From the NCBI RefSeq assembly GCF_003144405.1, contig NZ_PENW01000031.1:167220-231219 (forward strand): a stretch of 64,000 bases of DNA, given 5' to 3'. The DNA is from Proteus cibi. GTDB lineage: Bacteria > Pseudomonadota > Gammaproteobacteria > Enterobacterales > Enterobacteriaceae. The position numbers were made by a program, and so were the translations under genes. The notes under the pieces were generated by a model, which saw only the letters and a program-made list of their open reading frames with translations, searched no databases and was not told where the DNA came from. How positions within the stretch are numbered: position 1 is the stretch's first letter; each line of letters starts with the position of its first letter. Below are positions 52,805 through 63,998 of the stretch, piece after piece.

Positions 52805-53692
52805 ATGGATATTCGTGATCTCAAACTCTTCCTGCATTTAGCTGAAAGTTGTCACTTCACCAAAACGGCACAAGCGATGCACGTCAGCCCTTCCACGCTC
52901 TCTCGCCAAATCCAACGTCTTGAAGAGAGCTTAGGTCACCCACTGTTTTTACGTGATAACCGGCAAGTCACGCTCACTGATGCTGGCGAACAATTAAAGC
53001 GCTATGCTCAACAGACTTTGTTGCAATATAAGCAACTGAAGCATACGCTAAACCAAAATAGCCCAAGTCTTTCGGGTGAACTGCGCCTATTTTGTTCTGT
53101 AACAGCAGCTTACAGCCATTTACCGCCTATTCTTGACCGTTTTCGGGCAGAAAACCCATTAGTTGAAATAAAACTCACCACTGGAGACGCGGCTGATGCG
53201 GTCGATAAAGTACAATCTGATGAAGCCGATCTAGGTATTGCAGGAAAACCTGAAAAACTACCTGAAAATATCTGCTTTGAAAAAATAGGCGAAATTCCAT
53301 TAGCCCTGATTGCACCCGCTCTGCCTTGTAATGTTCGTCATCTCGCAACACAGGAGAAACCCGATTGGCCCAATATTCCGTTTATCATTCCTGAACATGG
53401 CCCATCGCGACAACGAATTGCCTTATGGTTTAAACGCCACCGCATCCATAATCCCTTGATTTATGCGACTGTTTCAGGACATGAAGCGATTGTCTCAATG
53501 GTTGCGTTAGGTTGTGGTCTTGCACTTATTCCGCAAGTTGTCGTTGATAACTGCCCTGAGCCTGTTCGTCACCGCATCTCTTTATTGGATAATATTTCAA
53601 TGGTAGAACCTTTCGAATTAGGCGTTTGCGGATCACACAAACGCCTTCAAGAGCCAGTGATCAAGGCTTTTTGGCGATTACTCCACGACTAA
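52805..53692 (+). CDS. ilvY: LysR-type activator IlvY
   Basis: Acetolactate-responsive regulator of ilvC. 295 aa: N-terminal winged helix (LKLFLHLAESCHFTKTAQAMHVSPSTLSRQIQRLEE), then a two-lobed inducer-binding domain. Its 3' end overlaps the end of convergent ilvA by 15 bp. Confidence 0.96.
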   Translation: MDIRDLKLFLHLAESCHFTKTAQAMHVSPSTLSRQIQRLEESLGHPLFLRDNRQVTLTDAGEQLKRYAQQTLLQYKQLKHTLNQNSPSLSGELRLFCSVTAAYSHLPPILDRFRAENPLVEIKLTTGDAADAVDKVQSDEADLGIAGKPEKLPENICFEKIGEIPLALIAPALPCNVRHLATQEKPDWPNIPFIIPEHGPSRQRIALWFKRHRIHNPLIYATVSGHEAIVSMVALGCGLALIPQVVVDNCPEPVRHRISLLDNISMVEPFELGVCGSHKRLQEPVIKAFWRLLHD

Positions 53693-55252
53693 AGTTGTCG
53701 TTTGTGGTGACAGGAATAACTGAAAAGAAGGATTTCCTGTCTCATCATGATATTCATAGCCTAATGCATCTAAATGTCGCTCGAAACGCCCTTCCGTTTC
53801 GGGTAATTCAAATGCCACCAGCACACGTCCATAATCAGTACCATGACTCCGATAGTGGAATAATGTGATATTCCAATAAGTGCCTAATGTTTTTAAAAAC
53901 TTCATTAAAGCGCCTGGCGACTCTGGGAACTCAAAACTAAATAGACGCTCTTTAAGGGGTTTATGAGGACGTCCCCCCACCATATAACGCACATGAAGTT
54001 TTGCCATTTCATCGTCAGAAAGATCAGCAACTTGATAACCTGAAGCAGTTAGCTCGCGTAAAATTTCTTTTCGCTCTTGTAAACCTTGACTTAAACGAAC
54101 ACCGACAAAAATACGTGCATTTTCAGGGTCCGCATCACTATAACGATAGTTAAACTCTGTCACTACACGCTGTCCTAAGATCTGACAAAAACGTAAAAAA
54201 CTGCCCTTTTGCTCTGGAATAGTCACAGCAAATAACGCTTCACGTTTTTCGCCTAGCTCACAGCGTTCAGAAACATAACGTAGCCCATGAAAATTCACAT
54301 TGGCTCCGGAAAGCACATGCGCTAGACGCTCACCTTTGATCTGGTGCTGTTCTACGTATTTCTTAAGTCCAGCTAATGCCAATGCGCCTGAAGGCTCTGC
54401 AATCGCACGTACATCTTCAAATAAATCTTTTACTGCCGCACAAATTTGATCACTATCAACAGTAATCACATCATCGACATACATCTGGCATAAACGAAAA
54501 GTTTCATCACCAATACGCTTAACAGCAACACCTTCTGCAAATAAACCGACTCGAGATAATTCAACAGGATGCCCTGCCTCTAAGGCTGCTTTTAAACAGG
54601 CTGCATCTTCTGCTTCAACACCGATAACCTTAATTTCTGGCATAAGCTGTTTAATTAATACAGCCACGCCAGCAATTAAACCACCACCACCTACAGGTAC
54701 GAAAATACGATCAAGATGAACATCTTGTTGTAAGAGTTCCATTGCGAGTGTTGCCTGTCCTGCAATGACTGCTGGGTGATCAAAAGGCGGAACAAAGGTG
54801 TATCCCATCTCTTCAGACAGTGCGATAGCTTTCGCTTTTGCTTCATCAAAGTTGGCACCGTAAAGCAATGCTTCTCCACCAAATTGACGAACAGCATCGA
54901 CTTTAATATCCGCGGTTGCCACTGGCATCACGATTAATGACTTTACACCCATTCGATTTGCTGACAATGCAACGCCTTGAGCGTGATTACCCGCTGATGC
55001 CGTCACAACACCTTTTTCTTTTTGCTCAGGAGTCAACCCTGCAATCATGCTGTAAGCGCCACGTAGTTTAAAACTATGAACAGGTTGTCGATCTTCACGC
55101 TTAACTAAAATTGTATTTTCTAGACGTTCAGAGATTTTTGTCATCTCTTGAAGTGGAGTCACTATTGCGGCTTCATAAACAGGAGCACTCAGCGCCGCTT
55201 TTAAATATTCAGCACTACTTGGTGCTGAATTTAAAGGTCTAAAGGCAGCCAT
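53678..55252 (-). CDS. ilvA: Threonine dehydratase (biosynthetic)
   Basis: First step of isoleucine synthesis: threonine to 2-oxobutanoate, inhibited by isoleucine. 524 aa. The PLP lysine is in HSFKLRGAYS, the glycine loop is GGGGLIAGVA-like, and two ACT-like regulatory domains fill the C-terminus. It follows ilvD after two bases. Confidence 0.97.
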   Translation of the reverse strand: MAAFRPLNSAPSSAEYLKAALSAPVYEAAIVTPLQEMTKISERLENTILVKREDRQPVHSFKLRGAYSMIAGLTPEQKEKGVVTASAGNHAQGVALSANRMGVKSLIVMPVATADIKVDAVRQFGGEALLYGANFDEAKAKAIALSEEMGYTFVPPFDHPAVIAGQATLAMELLQQDVHLDRIFVPVGGGGLIAGVAVLIKQLMPEIKVIGVEAEDAACLKAALEAGHPVELSRVGLFAEGVAVKRIGDETFRLCQMYVDDVITVDSDQICAAVKDLFEDVRAIAEPSGALALAGLKKYVEQHQIKGERLAHVLSGANVNFHGLRYVSERCELGEKREALFAVTIPEQKGSFLRFCQILGQRVVTEFNYRYSDADPENARIFVGVRLSQGLQERKEILRELTASGYQVADLSDDEMAKLHVRYMVGGRPHKPLKERLFSFEFPESPGALMKFLKTLGTYWNITLFHYRSHGTDYGRVLVAFELPETEGRFERHLDALGYEYHDETGNPSFQLFLSPQTTTLVVE

Positions 55253-55254
55253 TC

Positions 55255-57105
55255 TTAGCCCCCTAATTTAGATTTATCACGCACCGCACCTTTATCGGCA
55301 CTAGTGGCTAAGGAGGCGTAAGCACGTAAGGCAAACGAAACTTGACGCTGTCTATTTTGTGGTGTCCATGCTTTATCACCACGAGCATTTTGTGCATCAC
55401 GACGTGCAGATAACGTTTTATCATCTACCTTTAATGAGATCTCGCGAGTTGGAATATTAATAGAAACAATATCGCCTTCTTCTACTAAACCGATCACACC
55501 ACCATTTGCAGCTTCAGGTGAAACATGCCCAATAGATAAACCAGATGTTCCTCCAGAGAAACGCCCGTCAGTAATCAGTGCGCAAGCTTTACCTAATCCC
55601 ATTGATTTTAAATAAGAAGTTGGATACAGCATCTCCTGCATACCCGGTCCACCTTTAGGACCTTCGTAACGAATAATGACCACATCACCTGCCACTACTT
55701 TTCCACCTAAGATAGCCTCAACAGCATCATCTTGGCTTTCATATACTTTTGCAGGGCCACTAAAAATTAAGTTATCTTCATCAACGCCTGCTGTTTTAAC
55801 AATACAACCATCGACGGCTAAGTTGCCGGATAAAACCGCTAATCCACCATCTTGGCTATAAGCATGTTCTTTGCTACGGATACAACCATTTTCACGATCC
55901 GTATCTAACGTCGGCCAACGACAATTTTGTGAAAACGCTTTCGTAGTACGAATACCTGCGGGACCTGCTTTGAACATTGATTTTACTTGCTCATCTTGCG
56001 TTAACATCACGTCATATTGCGACAATGTTTCTGGCAAACTTAACCCTAAAATATTATTAACATTGCGATTGAGTAATCCTGCTCTGTCTAACTCACCTAA
56101 AATACCCATGACGCCACCAGCGCGGTGAACATCTTCCATATGATATTTTTGTGTACTCGGTGCGACTTTACATAAATGAGGGACTTGGCGAGAAAGTCTG
56201 TCGATATCTTCCATGGTGAAGTTAACCTCACCTTCTTGCGCGGCAGCCAATAAATGCAGAACTGTATTTGTAGAGCCTCCCATTGCAATATCTAAGATCA
56301 TCGCATTTTCAAAGGCTTCTTTTTTAGCGATATTGCGCGGTAATGCGGATCTATCATCTTTTTCATAATAACGCTTGGTTAATTCAACAATGCGCTTACC
56401 TGCGTTGATAAACAGTGTTTCACGATCTGCGTGTGTTGCTAATAATGAGCCATTTCCGGGTTGAGATAATCCCAGTGCTTCTGTTAAGCAGTTCATGGAG
56501 TTTGCGGTAAACATGCCTGAACACGATCCGCATGTTGGACAAGCTGAGCGTTCGATTTGCTCACTATCAGCATCACTGACATTCGGATTCGCCCCTTGGA
56601 TCATGGCATCAACCAGATCCAATTTGATCAGTTGATCTGAAAGCTTTGTTTTACCCGCTTCCATAGGGCCACCCGAAACAAAAATAACAGGAATATTTAA
56701 GCGTAAAGACGCCATTAACATTCCTGGGGTGATCTTGTCGCAGTTTGAGATACACACCATCGCATCCGCACAGTGTGCGTTAACCATATATTCAACAGAG
56801 TCCGCGATAAGTTCACGCGATGGCAAGGAGTAAAGCATACCACCGTGTCCCATTGCGATACCGTCATCAACCGCAATGGTATTGAATTCTTTAGCGACAC
56901 CACCAGCGGCTTCAATTTGCTCCGCAACGAGTTTTCCTAAATCCCGCAGATGCACATGACCCGGTACAAATTGCGTAAATGAATTCACAACAGCGATAAT
57001 GGGTTTACCAAAATCAGCATCAGTCATTCCCGTTGCACGCCATAAGGCACGGGCTCCCGCCATGTTACGACCATGTGTCGTTGTCGCTGAACGGTATTTA
57101 GGCAT
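55255..57105 (-). CDS. ilvD: Dihydroxy-acid dehydratase
   Basis: Iron-sulfur enzyme making the keto acids of valine and isoleucine. 616 aa. Cluster-ligand cysteines are in [12 protein letters not shown] and [21 protein letters not shown] precedes the ATG. Confidence 0.97.
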   Translation of the reverse strand: MPKYRSATTTHGRNMAGARALWRATGMTDADFGKPIIAVVNSFTQFVPGHVHLRDLGKLVAEQIEAAGGVAKEFNTIAVDDGIAMGHGGMLYSLPSRELIADSVEYMVNAHCADAMVCISNCDKITPGMLMASLRLNIPVIFVSGGPMEAGKTKLSDQLIKLDLVDAMIQGANPNVSDADSEQIERSACPTCGSCSGMFTANSMNCLTEALGLSQPGNGSLLATHADRETLFINAGKRIVELTKRYYEKDDRSALPRNIAKKEAFENAMILDIAMGGSTNTVLHLLAAAQEGEVNFTMEDIDRLSRQVPHLCKVAPSTQKYHMEDVHRAGGVMGILGELDRAGLLNRNVNNILGLSLPETLSQYDVMLTQDEQVKSMFKAGPAGIRTTKAFSQNCRWPTLDTDRENGCIRSKEHAYSQDGGLAVLSGNLAVDGCIVKTAGVDEDNLIFSGPAKVYESQDDAVEAILGGKVVAGDVVIIRYEGPKGGPGMQEMLYPTSYLKSMGLGKACALITDGRFSGGTSGLSIGHVSPEAANGGVIGLVEEGDIVSINIPTREISLKVDDKTLSARRDAQNARGDKAWTPQNRQRQVSFALRAYASLATSADKGAVRDKSKLGG

Positions 57106-57177
57106 TTTTCACACTCCTGCGATAAAGAAAGCGAGTAGGGAACGAGCTACCCGCTAAACAAATTTATTTGATTATGT

Positions 57178-58104
57178 TTATGAGTTGATTGGATCTAACC
57201 AGCCATATTTATCTTCTGTCTCACCAGTGAACAGACCGAAGAAGGCTTTTTGAATTGCTTTAGTCACAGGACCGCAACGTCCGATACCTACTTGAATACC
57301 ATCAACACTACGTACTGGTGTTATCTCTGCGGCTGTACCTGACATAAAGACTTCATCGGCAAGATAAAGTGATTCACGAGAAAGTACTTGCTCACGCACT
57401 TCATAACCGAGATCTTTTGCTAATTTGATGATGGCATCACGCGTGATCCCCGGCAGTGCTGATGATGTAAATGGAGGCGTAAAAATAACACCATCTTTTA
57501 CTTCAAATAAGTTTTCACCTGCACCTTCGGATAAGTAGCCATGAACATCTAATGCAATCCCTTCTTGATAACCATGACGGCGAGCTTCGCTTCCAACTAA
57601 AAGTGAAGATAAATAGTTACCGCCGGCTTTTGCTGCTGTTGGGATCGTATTTGGTGCCGCGCGATGCCAAGAAGAAACCATGGCATCAATCCCTTTATCT
57701 AAAGCTTCTTCACCGAGATAGGCTCCCCATGGGAATGCAGCAATAATCACATCTGTTTTATAACCTGCCGGTGGATTAACTCCCATACCGACATCACCAA
57801 TAAAAACTAATGGACGAATATAAGCACTGACTAATTTGTTTTTACGTAAGGTTTCACGACATGCTTCCATTAACTCATCAACACTTTGCTCAACAGGCAT
57901 ACGGTAGATTTTGGCTGAATCATGTAAACGTTGCATATGCTCACGATGGCGAAATACCACAGGACCTTTATGAGAATTGTAACAACGCACACCTTCAAAG
58001 ACGGAAGTACCATAATGCAATGCGTGAGACATCACATGAACCTTTGCCTCAGCCCATGGAACCATTTCACCGTTAAACCAAATATAATCAGCTTGCTTTG
58101 TCAT
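57178..58104 (-). CDS. ilvE: Branched-chain amino acid aminotransferase
   Basis: Class IV PLP aminotransferase, last step for Ile, Val and Leu. 308 aa from the ATG at 58104 (MTKQADYIWFNGEMVPW), with AAGGAT upstream. PLP lysine in AAKAGGNYL; EGAGENLF and GTAAEITPV are conserved. Ten bases separate it from ilvM. Confidence 0.97.
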   Translation of the reverse strand: MTKQADYIWFNGEMVPWAEAKVHVMSHALHYGTSVFEGVRCYNSHKGPVVFRHREHMQRLHDSAKIYRMPVEQSVDELMEACRETLRKNKLVSAYIRPLVFIGDVGMGVNPPAGYKTDVIIAAFPWGAYLGEEALDKGIDAMVSSWHRAAPNTIPTAAKAGGNYLSSLLVGSEARRHGYQEGIALDVHGYLSEGAGENLFEVKDGVIFTPPFTSSALPGITRDAIIKLAKDLGYEVREQVLSRESLYLADEVFMSGTAAEITPVRSVDGIQVGIGRCGPVTKAIQKAFFGLFTGETEDKYGWLDPINS

Positions 58105-58114
58105 TCTTTTATCC

Positions 58115-58390
58115 TTACATGGCACTTAGTGCATTCATGAATCGTAATTTTTCTTTCTGTTGATGTGATACTTGAATACCTGCAACATCAGCTAATTTTG
58201 TTAACTGGCTGCACAGAAGTTCTAATGGTCGCTGACTACTTACTGTCAGACTTAAATTAATATTGTTGCTCTCTGTGATATTCATATTCATTGAGCATAT
58301 ATGAAAACCACGATGACGAATAACTCTCAGGATACGTTCTAAGATCTCTGGACAAAAACGGGCTTCAATTGTGATATTGTGTTGGTTCAT
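58115..58390 (-). CDS. ilvM: Acetolactate synthase II small subunit
   Basis: 91-aa ACT-domain regulatory subunit of the ilvG product. Overlaps the end of ilvG by 4 bp (ATGA). Confidence 0.95.
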   Translation of the reverse strand: MNQHNITIEARFCPEILERILRVIRHRGFHICSMNMNITESNNINLSLTVSSQRPLELLCSQLTKLADVAGIQVSHQQKEKLRFMNALSAM

Positions 58391-60036
58391 TTTGATTTCT
58401 CCATCATCTCATCATTGCTTGCGCCCGGCGGGACTAAAGGCCAGACATTTTCTGCGTCATCGATAGATACCTGTAATAAGTAAGGGCCATCGCTCTCTAA
58501 TAAACATTTTATTGCATCAGCAACTTGTGCTTTTTCTGTGATACGTTGCCCAGGGATATCAAAAGCTTTGGCTAAGGCAACAAAGTCAGGGTTATCTGTT
58601 AAAATTGTTTCGCTATAACGCTGTTCAAAAAACAGCTCTTGCCATTGACGAACCATACCAAGACGTTGGTTATCTAATAACACCAATTTGATAGGTAACT
58701 GCTTACGTTTAATTGTGCCCAATTCCTGCACATTCATCATAAAAGAGCCATCACCAGATACGCAGATAACACAAGCGTCAGGTCTAGCAATTTGAGCGCC
58801 TACTGCCGCAGGGATACCAAATCCCATGGTGCCTAAACCACTTGAAGTAATGAAATTTTCAGGTGCATCAAATGTCATATGTTGTGCTGACCACATTTGA
58901 TGTTGACCTACATCGGTTGTCACAATCGTATTTTCAGGCTTCGCATCTGATAATTGTTTTAATAATAATGGGGCATAAATTGCAGAGCCGGGATGATCAT
59001 AACGCCACGCGTATTCTGTTTTTAACTCTTGTACTTCTTGTTGCCAAGCAGCGATAGATAATGGCTGAGACAAAGTTGGTAACAACACTTTTGCATCACC
59101 TAATAACGCAACATGAGCCTGTTTCAATTTATTTAATTCTGCATAGTCGATATCAATATGGATAACTTTGGCATTAGGTGCGAAAGTATTTAATCGCCCT
59201 GTTACACGATCATCAAAACGTGCACCAACAGCGATTAATAAATCACTACGTTGAACGGCATAATTTGCCGCTTTAGTGCCATGCATACCTAACATGCCTA
59301 AATAGTTAGCATCTAATGCATCAGCGCAACCTAACCCTTTTAAGGTGGAAACAACGGGCATTTCTGTTTGCTTCACAAATTCTCTTAACGTTTCCACTGC
59401 ATTACTCATGGCAACACCACCACCCACATACAAAATTGGTTTTTGTGCCTTTGATAACATCTGCTTGGCTTGAGTCAGCTCTTGTGTTGGGTAAGGAAAT
59501 TCTTGCTCTTCGGGTAATTCATAATTTAATAAATGGGAAGCATCAGCCAATTGAACATCTTTAGGAATATCGATTAAAACAGGTCCTGGGCGACCTTGAG
59601 ATGCAATAGAAAATGCCTCTGATAACACTCTTGGTAATTCATTAACGGTCGAAACTAAAAAACTGTGTTTCGTACACGCTAATGAAAGACCTAAAACGTC
59701 AATTTCTTGGAATGCATCAGTACCCATTAAATTGGAAGCAACTTGCCCAGTGATAGCAACAACAGGCACAGAATCTAACAATGCATCAGCAAGTCCAGTG
59801 ATAACATTAGTAGCGCCTGGGCCTGATGTCGCGATACAAACACCTGTCGTACCAGTAGAGCGAGCAAAACCAATCGCAGCAATCGCAGCACCTTGTTCAT
59901 GGCGACATAAAACATGTTCAACACCGCCATCATAAAGGGCATCGTAAACAGGCATAATCGCACCGCCAGGATAACCAAAGACTGTTTCGACTTGATGTTT
60001 TCGTAATGCCTGTACTAACCACTGTGCTCCATTCAT
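58387..60036 (-). CDS. ilvG: Acetolactate synthase II large subunit
   Basis: ThDP- and FAD-dependent enzyme that begins Val and Ile synthesis. 549 aa and uninterrupted, unlike E. coli K-12, where it is frameshifted. The catalytic Glu is in RHEQGAAI, the ThDP motif begins [18 protein letters not shown] lies upstream of the ATG. Confidence 0.97.
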   Translation of the reverse strand: MNGAQWLVQALRKHQVETVFGYPGGAIMPVYDALYDGGVEHVLCRHEQGAAIAAIGFARSTGTTGVCIATSGPGATNVITGLADALLDSVPVVAITGQVASNLMGTDAFQEIDVLGLSLACTKHSFLVSTVNELPRVLSEAFSIASQGRPGPVLIDIPKDVQLADASHLLNYELPEEQEFPYPTQELTQAKQMLSKAQKPILYVGGGVAMSNAVETLREFVKQTEMPVVSTLKGLGCADALDANYLGMLGMHGTKAANYAVQRSDLLIAVGARFDDRVTGRLNTFAPNAKVIHIDIDYAELNKLKQAHVALLGDAKVLLPTLSQPLSIAAWQQEVQELKTEYAWRYDHPGSAIYAPLLLKQLSDAKPENTIVTTDVGQHQMWSAQHMTFDAPENFITSSGLGTMGFGIPAAVGAQIARPDACVICVSGDGSFMMNVQELGTIKRKQLPIKLVLLDNQRLGMVRQWQELFFEQRYSETILTDNPDFVALAKAFDIPGQRITEKAQVADAIKCLLESDGPYLLQVSIDDAENVWPLVPPGASNDEMMEKSK

Positions 60037-60112
60037 TCTTTCACCCTGCCATCTTAACTTCTTGTTTAATTTGAATTTATTTTCTATTTAATCTTTTCTT
60101 CAAACTCAGGCT

Positions 60113-60150
60113 CAAAAAAAACCCCCGCGCCTTTCGGTGCGGGGGTTTTT
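60113..60150 (-). terminator. ilv attenuator terminator
   Basis: Very stable GC-rich hairpin, CCCCCGCACC / GGCGCGGGGG, followed by T8 on the minus strand, between ilvL and ilvG. It is the classic attenuator that is relieved when branched-chain aminoacyl-tRNAs are scarce. Confidence 0.92.
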
Positions 60151-60166
60151 AAGAGATCCGGCTAGT

Positions 60167-60268
60167 TTAGTTAGCCTTTCTTCGTCCTAGTGCAGCCCCG
60201 CACGGTGGGTTAATAATCACCACCACGCTGACAATAATTAGGCTAATCACTAGGACGATCGTATTCAT
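60167..60268 (-). CDS. ilvL: ilv operon leader peptide
   Basis: 33-aa attenuation peptide, MNTIVLVISLIIVSVVVI near its start, with a run of Ile, Val and Leu codons and the conserved end PPCGAALGRRKAN. Ribosome stalling at these codons would let ilvGMEDA be transcribed. I chose the ATG at 60268; a longer frame upstream lacks conservation. Confidence 0.95.
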   Translation of the reverse strand: MNTIVLVISLIIVSVVVIINPPCGAALGRRKAN

Positions 60269-60718
60269 AGTTTTATAATTTCTTTTCTTATTTAAAATGT
60301 ATGTTTGTAATGTTGTGTTGTGTTTTCTTTCACTCTGTCCTTTTAGAGTTATCATGATATTTTAGAATTGACAATGTTTATTTTTAATAAAAAACTAACA
60401 TACTGAATTTTATATATTTTTTATACCACAAACCCATATTAGAGCATTCATCTAAAAAATATTTATTTTTTAGTTATTAATGCTAACAAAGAACACATTA
60501 TTTCATTTTTTCTACTATTGCATTTTATTATTTCAAGTTAAAAACCAATAATATTTTTCATTATATTTATATTAATTTATTAAATTATTTATTTAAATAA
60601 TTAATTATTATATTTCAATAAGTTATGTTTATTTCGAGATAACTCGCATTTATTTCATATTTCATTTAACACAACAGAAAAAATAATTTAAAAAGAAAAA
60701 AATAATGGAGAATAAAAA
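60269..60718. other. ilvL-comM intergenic region
   Basis: 450 AT-rich bases between divergent ilvL and comM. It must contain both promoters. I see no gene, no repeat and no clear operator. Confidence 0.5.
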
Positions 60719-62251
60719 ATGGCATTAGCAATAATATATACACGTGCCTCTTTAGGAATATCAGCTCCGCTTATTACTATAGAGGCTCATATTAGTCAGG
60801 GATTACCCGGATTAACATTAGTTGGATTACCTGAAACTGTCGTAAAAGAAGCAAAAGACAGAGTAAGAAGTGCATTAATTAATAGCGGATATACTTATCC
60901 TGCAAAAAGAATAACGATTAATCTTTCACCTGCCGATTTACCGAAAGAAGGTGCACGTTATGATTTACCTATTGCGCTGGCAATCCTCATTGCATCAGAA
61001 CAATTAATATCAAACAAATTAGAATGTTATGAGTTTATTGGAGAGCTTGCACTTTCTGGAAAATTACAACGAGTTAATGCTGTTATTCCATCAATTCTTA
61101 GTGCTTCAAAAGATCATCGAATATGCATTGTATCTACAGAACATCAAACTGAAGTTTCATTATTACCCAATAAATCGGCTCTATTAGCCTCACATCTTTT
61201 AGAGATTTGTCATCATCTAGAAAATAATACGCCATTAATTGAAATAGAAGATTTTATTATTAATGATGAAATTGAAAATCAAGATAATAAAGATATGAGC
61301 GATATAATTGGTCAAAATAATGCAAAAAGGGCAGCAGAAATCACAGCAGCAGGAAATCACAACATTTTATTTCTTGGACCACCAGGAACAGGAAAAACAA
61401 TGTTAGCGCAAAGGATAAGTACACTTCTTCCACCTTTAACTGCTAAAGAAGCTCTTGATGTATTAATCATTAGCAGTTTAAGAGGAATAACATTTAATGA
61501 AAGAAAATGGCCTACAAGACCATTTAGAGCCCCACATCATACGTCCTCCGCAGTTGCTTTAACAGGAGGAGGCTCTCTTCCTAAACCTGGAGAAATTACA
61601 CTAGCACATCACGGTATTTTATTTTTAGATGAACTCCCCGAATTCGAACGTCGTGTACTCGATGCATTACGTGAACCTTTAGATGCTAGAGAAATTACTA
61701 TTTCACGCGCAAAAGCGAAAATAAGCTACCCTGCCAATGTATTATTGGTCGGGGCATTAAATCCAAGCCCAACAGGACATTATCAAGGTAATCACAATCG
61801 AGTACCCATAAAGCAAATCCTGCGCTATTTAAGCAAGGTTTCTGGACCTTTTTTAGATAGGTTTGATTTATCTGTCGAAATGCCTCTTCTTCCACAAGGT
61901 GCGCTTATTCATCCTACATTTACCACAGAAAATAGTACGGTAATTAGGGAGCGCGTTCTAAAGGCAAGAGAAAGACAATTTGCACGATGTGGAAAAGTGA
62001 ATACTTATTTAACTGGAAAAGAAATTGAATGTCATTGCTCATTGAATACCAGTGATGCAACTTTTCTTGAAGATACACTAAATAAATTAGGATTATCAAT
62101 ACGAGCTTGGCATAAAATTTTAAAGGTATCGAGAACTATCGCAGATCTTGCAAATGAAGAGAAAATACAGAGAAATCATTTAATTGAAGCATTGAGCTTT
62201 CGTGCAATGGATAGATTAATGATCTATTTACAAAAGCAATTAGATGGGTAA
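60719..62251 (+). CDS. comM: Mg-chelatase-like AAA+ protein ComM/YifB
   Basis: AAA+ ATPase of 510 aa; in naturally competent bacteria ComM is a branch-migration helicase during transformation. N-terminal Lon-like ChlI domain, P-loop GPPGTGKT near residue 223, LDELPEF, and a C-terminal Mg-chelatase domain. Function in this non-competent-looking lineage is inferred only. Confidence 0.93.
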   Translation: MALAIIYTRASLGISAPLITIEAHISQGLPGLTLVGLPETVVKEAKDRVRSALINSGYTYPAKRITINLSPADLPKEGARYDLPIALAILIASEQLISNKLECYEFIGELALSGKLQRVNAVIPSILSASKDHRICIVSTEHQTEVSLLPNKSALLASHLLEICHHLENNTPLIEIEDFIINDEIENQDNKDMSDIIGQNNAKRAAEITAAGNHNILFLGPPGTGKTMLAQRISTLLPPLTAKEALDVLIISSLRGITFNERKWPTRPFRAPHHTSSAVALTGGGSLPKPGEITLAHHGILFLDELPEFERRVLDALREPLDAREITISRAKAKISYPANVLLVGALNPSPTGHYQGNHNRVPIKQILRYLSKVSGPFLDRFDLSVEMPLLPQGALIHPTFTTENSTVIRERVLKARERQFARCGKVNTYLTGKEIECHCSLNTSDATFLEDTLNKLGLSIRAWHKILKVSRTIADLANEEKIQRNHLIEALSFRAMDRLMIYLQKQLDG

Positions 62252-62254
62252 ATA

Positions 62255-62280
62255 AAAAGGAGCGAAAAAACGCTCCTTTT
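62255..62280. terminator. Bidirectional terminator between comM and maoP
   Basis: AAAAGGAGCG (62255-62264) and CGCTCCTTTT (62271-62280) with a 6-nt loop, between convergent genes. Confidence 0.9.
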
Positions 62281-62297
62281 AACTAAAACTAATGATA

Positions 62298-62636
62298 TTA
62301 ATCATCAGAGTCGGTATAGTCATCAGATGGATCGAGCTGTGGCTTTCCACCCGATAATGTATGAAAACGTTTTGGACGACTTATACGACTCGTATATTTC
62401 TTCCAAATTTTTTCTTCGATCGTTGCTGCTTCTCGTTCGCCACGACACATGGCAACAAATAATTTTTCCGCTTCAGTTGTAGGCTCTCGTTTGCCCAAAT
62501 CAAGCTCATTAAAGGCTTGACCATGACGTTCCAATATCTGGGATTCCTTGATAGTGAAATCGCCATGACGAGAAAAACCACGCGGATAATGTTTATTGTC
62601 AAAAAAACGATTAGTCGTGATAAAACTTTCTGCCAT
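62298..62636 (-). CDS. maoP: Macrodomain Ori protein MaoP
   Basis: 112-aa protein needed in E. coli, with the site maoS, to confine the Ori macrodomain. [20 protein letters not shown] and [13 protein letters not shown] are conserved. I chose the ATG at 62636 (MAESF); three extra upstream codons are possible. Divergent from hdfR. Confidence 0.93.
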   Translation of the reverse strand: MAESFITTNRFFDNKHYPRGFSRHGDFTIKESQILERHGQAFNELDLGKREPTTEAEKLFVAMCRGEREAATIEEKIWKKYTSRISRPKRFHTLSGGKPQLDPSDDYTDSDD

Positions 62637-62751
62637 CTGACACACTCCTAATTCTCTATCGTCATACTTATGGCGCGGAGTATTAGATAGTCATGCGGTT
62701 CTGTAAAACAAAATATTTAAATCGTAACGACAAATTTTTTTGGAGATAGAT

Positions 62752-63573
62752 GTGGATACCGAATTACTGAAAACCTTTTTGGAAGTCAGTAAGACTAGAC
62801 ACTTTGGACGAGCCGCTGAATCTCTTTATTTAACGCAGTCTGCGGTTAGTTTTAGAATACGGCAATTGGAAACACAATTAGGCACAAATCTATTTACTCG
62901 TCATCGTAATAATATTCGTCTAACTGTCGCGGGTGAAAGACTGATCCCCTATGCTGAATCGTTAATGAATACATGGCTTCTCGCTAAAAAAGAGATTAGT
63001 CATGCTTCTCAACATTCAGAGCTATCAATTGGCGCCACAGCATCACTCTGGGAAGCCTATCTAACATCTTGGTTACAGGAATCTTATCTAGAAAGAAAAG
63101 AGCTTAGAATCGAATCTAGAGTCTCTACAAGGCAATCTCTTGTAAAACAACTTCATGCAAGAGAGCTTGATCTTCTTTTTACGACTGAAGCACCAAAGAT
63201 GGATGAATTGGAAAGTAAAATTATTGGTGATATTACTTTTCAGTTGATGAAAATAGCATCAAATAAAACAGAAGAAATAGCACAATTTATTAAGATTGAA
63301 TGGAGTGCTGATTTTCAGCCTTTTCTTCCTAATGGTGCAGTACAAAAAATTGATCCTATTTTAACCACTAACTCTGCAATGATTGCTTATCAATTAATGA
63401 AAACAACGCAAGCAGTTGCATTTCTTCCCACACACTGGCGAGATCTCTATTCAGATCTAGCGCCCGCCTCAGCAGAAATTATTCAAAAACCTTTATTTGC
63501 GGTTTGGCTAAATACTAGTGATCAACAAGTATTGATACAACAGCTATTAAAACAACCGATAAATCATCAATAA
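62752..63573 (+). CDS. hdfR: LysR-family regulator HdfR
   Basis: LysR regulator; in E. coli it represses the flagellar master operon flhDC. 273 aa from the GTG at 62752 ([20 protein letters not shown]); GGAG is six bases upstream. A TTG at 62740 would start inside the ribosome site. Adjacent to trpT as in E. coli. Confidence 0.93.
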   Translation: MDTELLKTFLEVSKTRHFGRAAESLYLTQSAVSFRIRQLETQLGTNLFTRHRNNIRLTVAGERLIPYAESLMNTWLLAKKEISHASQHSELSIGATASLWEAYLTSWLQESYLERKELRIESRVSTRQSLVKQLHARELDLLFTTEAPKMDELESKIIGDITFQLMKIASNKTEEIAQFIKIEWSADFQPFLPNGAVQKIDPILTTNSAMIAYQLMKTTQAVAFLPTHWRDLYSDLAPASAEIIQKPLFAVWLNTSDQQVLIQQLLKQPINHQ

Positions 63574-63770
63574 AGCTTAAATCTACCCAATAGTCATTCA
63601 TAGTCTTAAAACGGATCACCTTTGGATTTAATCTTTATCTCTAAAATTTTTATTACATCTGTTTTAACGACATACAACAGGGAATATTACTGATAGGTAT
63701 TGGTAAAAGAAGAGCATTAGTAGGTTAGTTGATAGGAATTTAGTTCGGTAAATATTAAGAATATACAAAT
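63574..63770. other. hdfR-trpT intergenic region
   Basis: 197 AT-rich bases after hdfR. No gene or repeat seen. Confidence 0.4.
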
Positions 63771-63799
63771 AACAAAAAGCCCAGTTAATTAACTGGGCT
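63771..63799 (-). terminator. Terminator of the aspT-trpT transcript
   Basis: AGCCCAGTTAA / TTAACTGGGCT perfect palindrome followed by T-rich sequence on the minus strand. It probably ends the rRNA operon that lies to the right. Confidence 0.85.
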
Positions 63800-63838
63800 A
63801 CAAAGAAGTATAAATTTTGTTATTACTTAATTGGTAAC

Positions 63839-63914
63839 TGGCAGGGGCGGAGAGGCTCGAACTCCCAACACCCGGTTTTGGAGACCGGTGCTCTACCAAT
63901 TGAACTACGCCCCT
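63839..63914 (-). tRNA. trpT: tRNA-Trp (CCA)
   Basis: 76-nt tRNA starting AGGGGCGTAGTTCAATTGG, anticodon CCA, CCA encoded at the 3' end. Confidence 0.97.
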
Positions 63915-63921
63915 AAATAGT

Positions 63922-63998
63922 TGGCGGAACGGACGGGACTCGAACCCGCGACCCCCTGCGTGACAGGCAGGTATTCTAACCAACTGAACTACCGCTCC
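63922..63998 (-). tRNA. aspT: tRNA-Asp (GTC)
   Basis: 77-nt tRNA starting GGAGCGGTAGTTCAG, anticodon GTC, CCA encoded. aspT followed by trpT next to hdfR is the distal end of rrnC in E. coli. Confidence 0.97.

Noticed and set aside
60269..60355. Upstream extension of ilvL
   Set aside because: Not conserved with the known leader peptide and probably lies in the promoter region.
63620..63635. Piece resembling the 3' end of 16S rRNA (GGATCACCT)
   Set aside because: Only nine bases agree and the surroundings are not rRNA; chance match.
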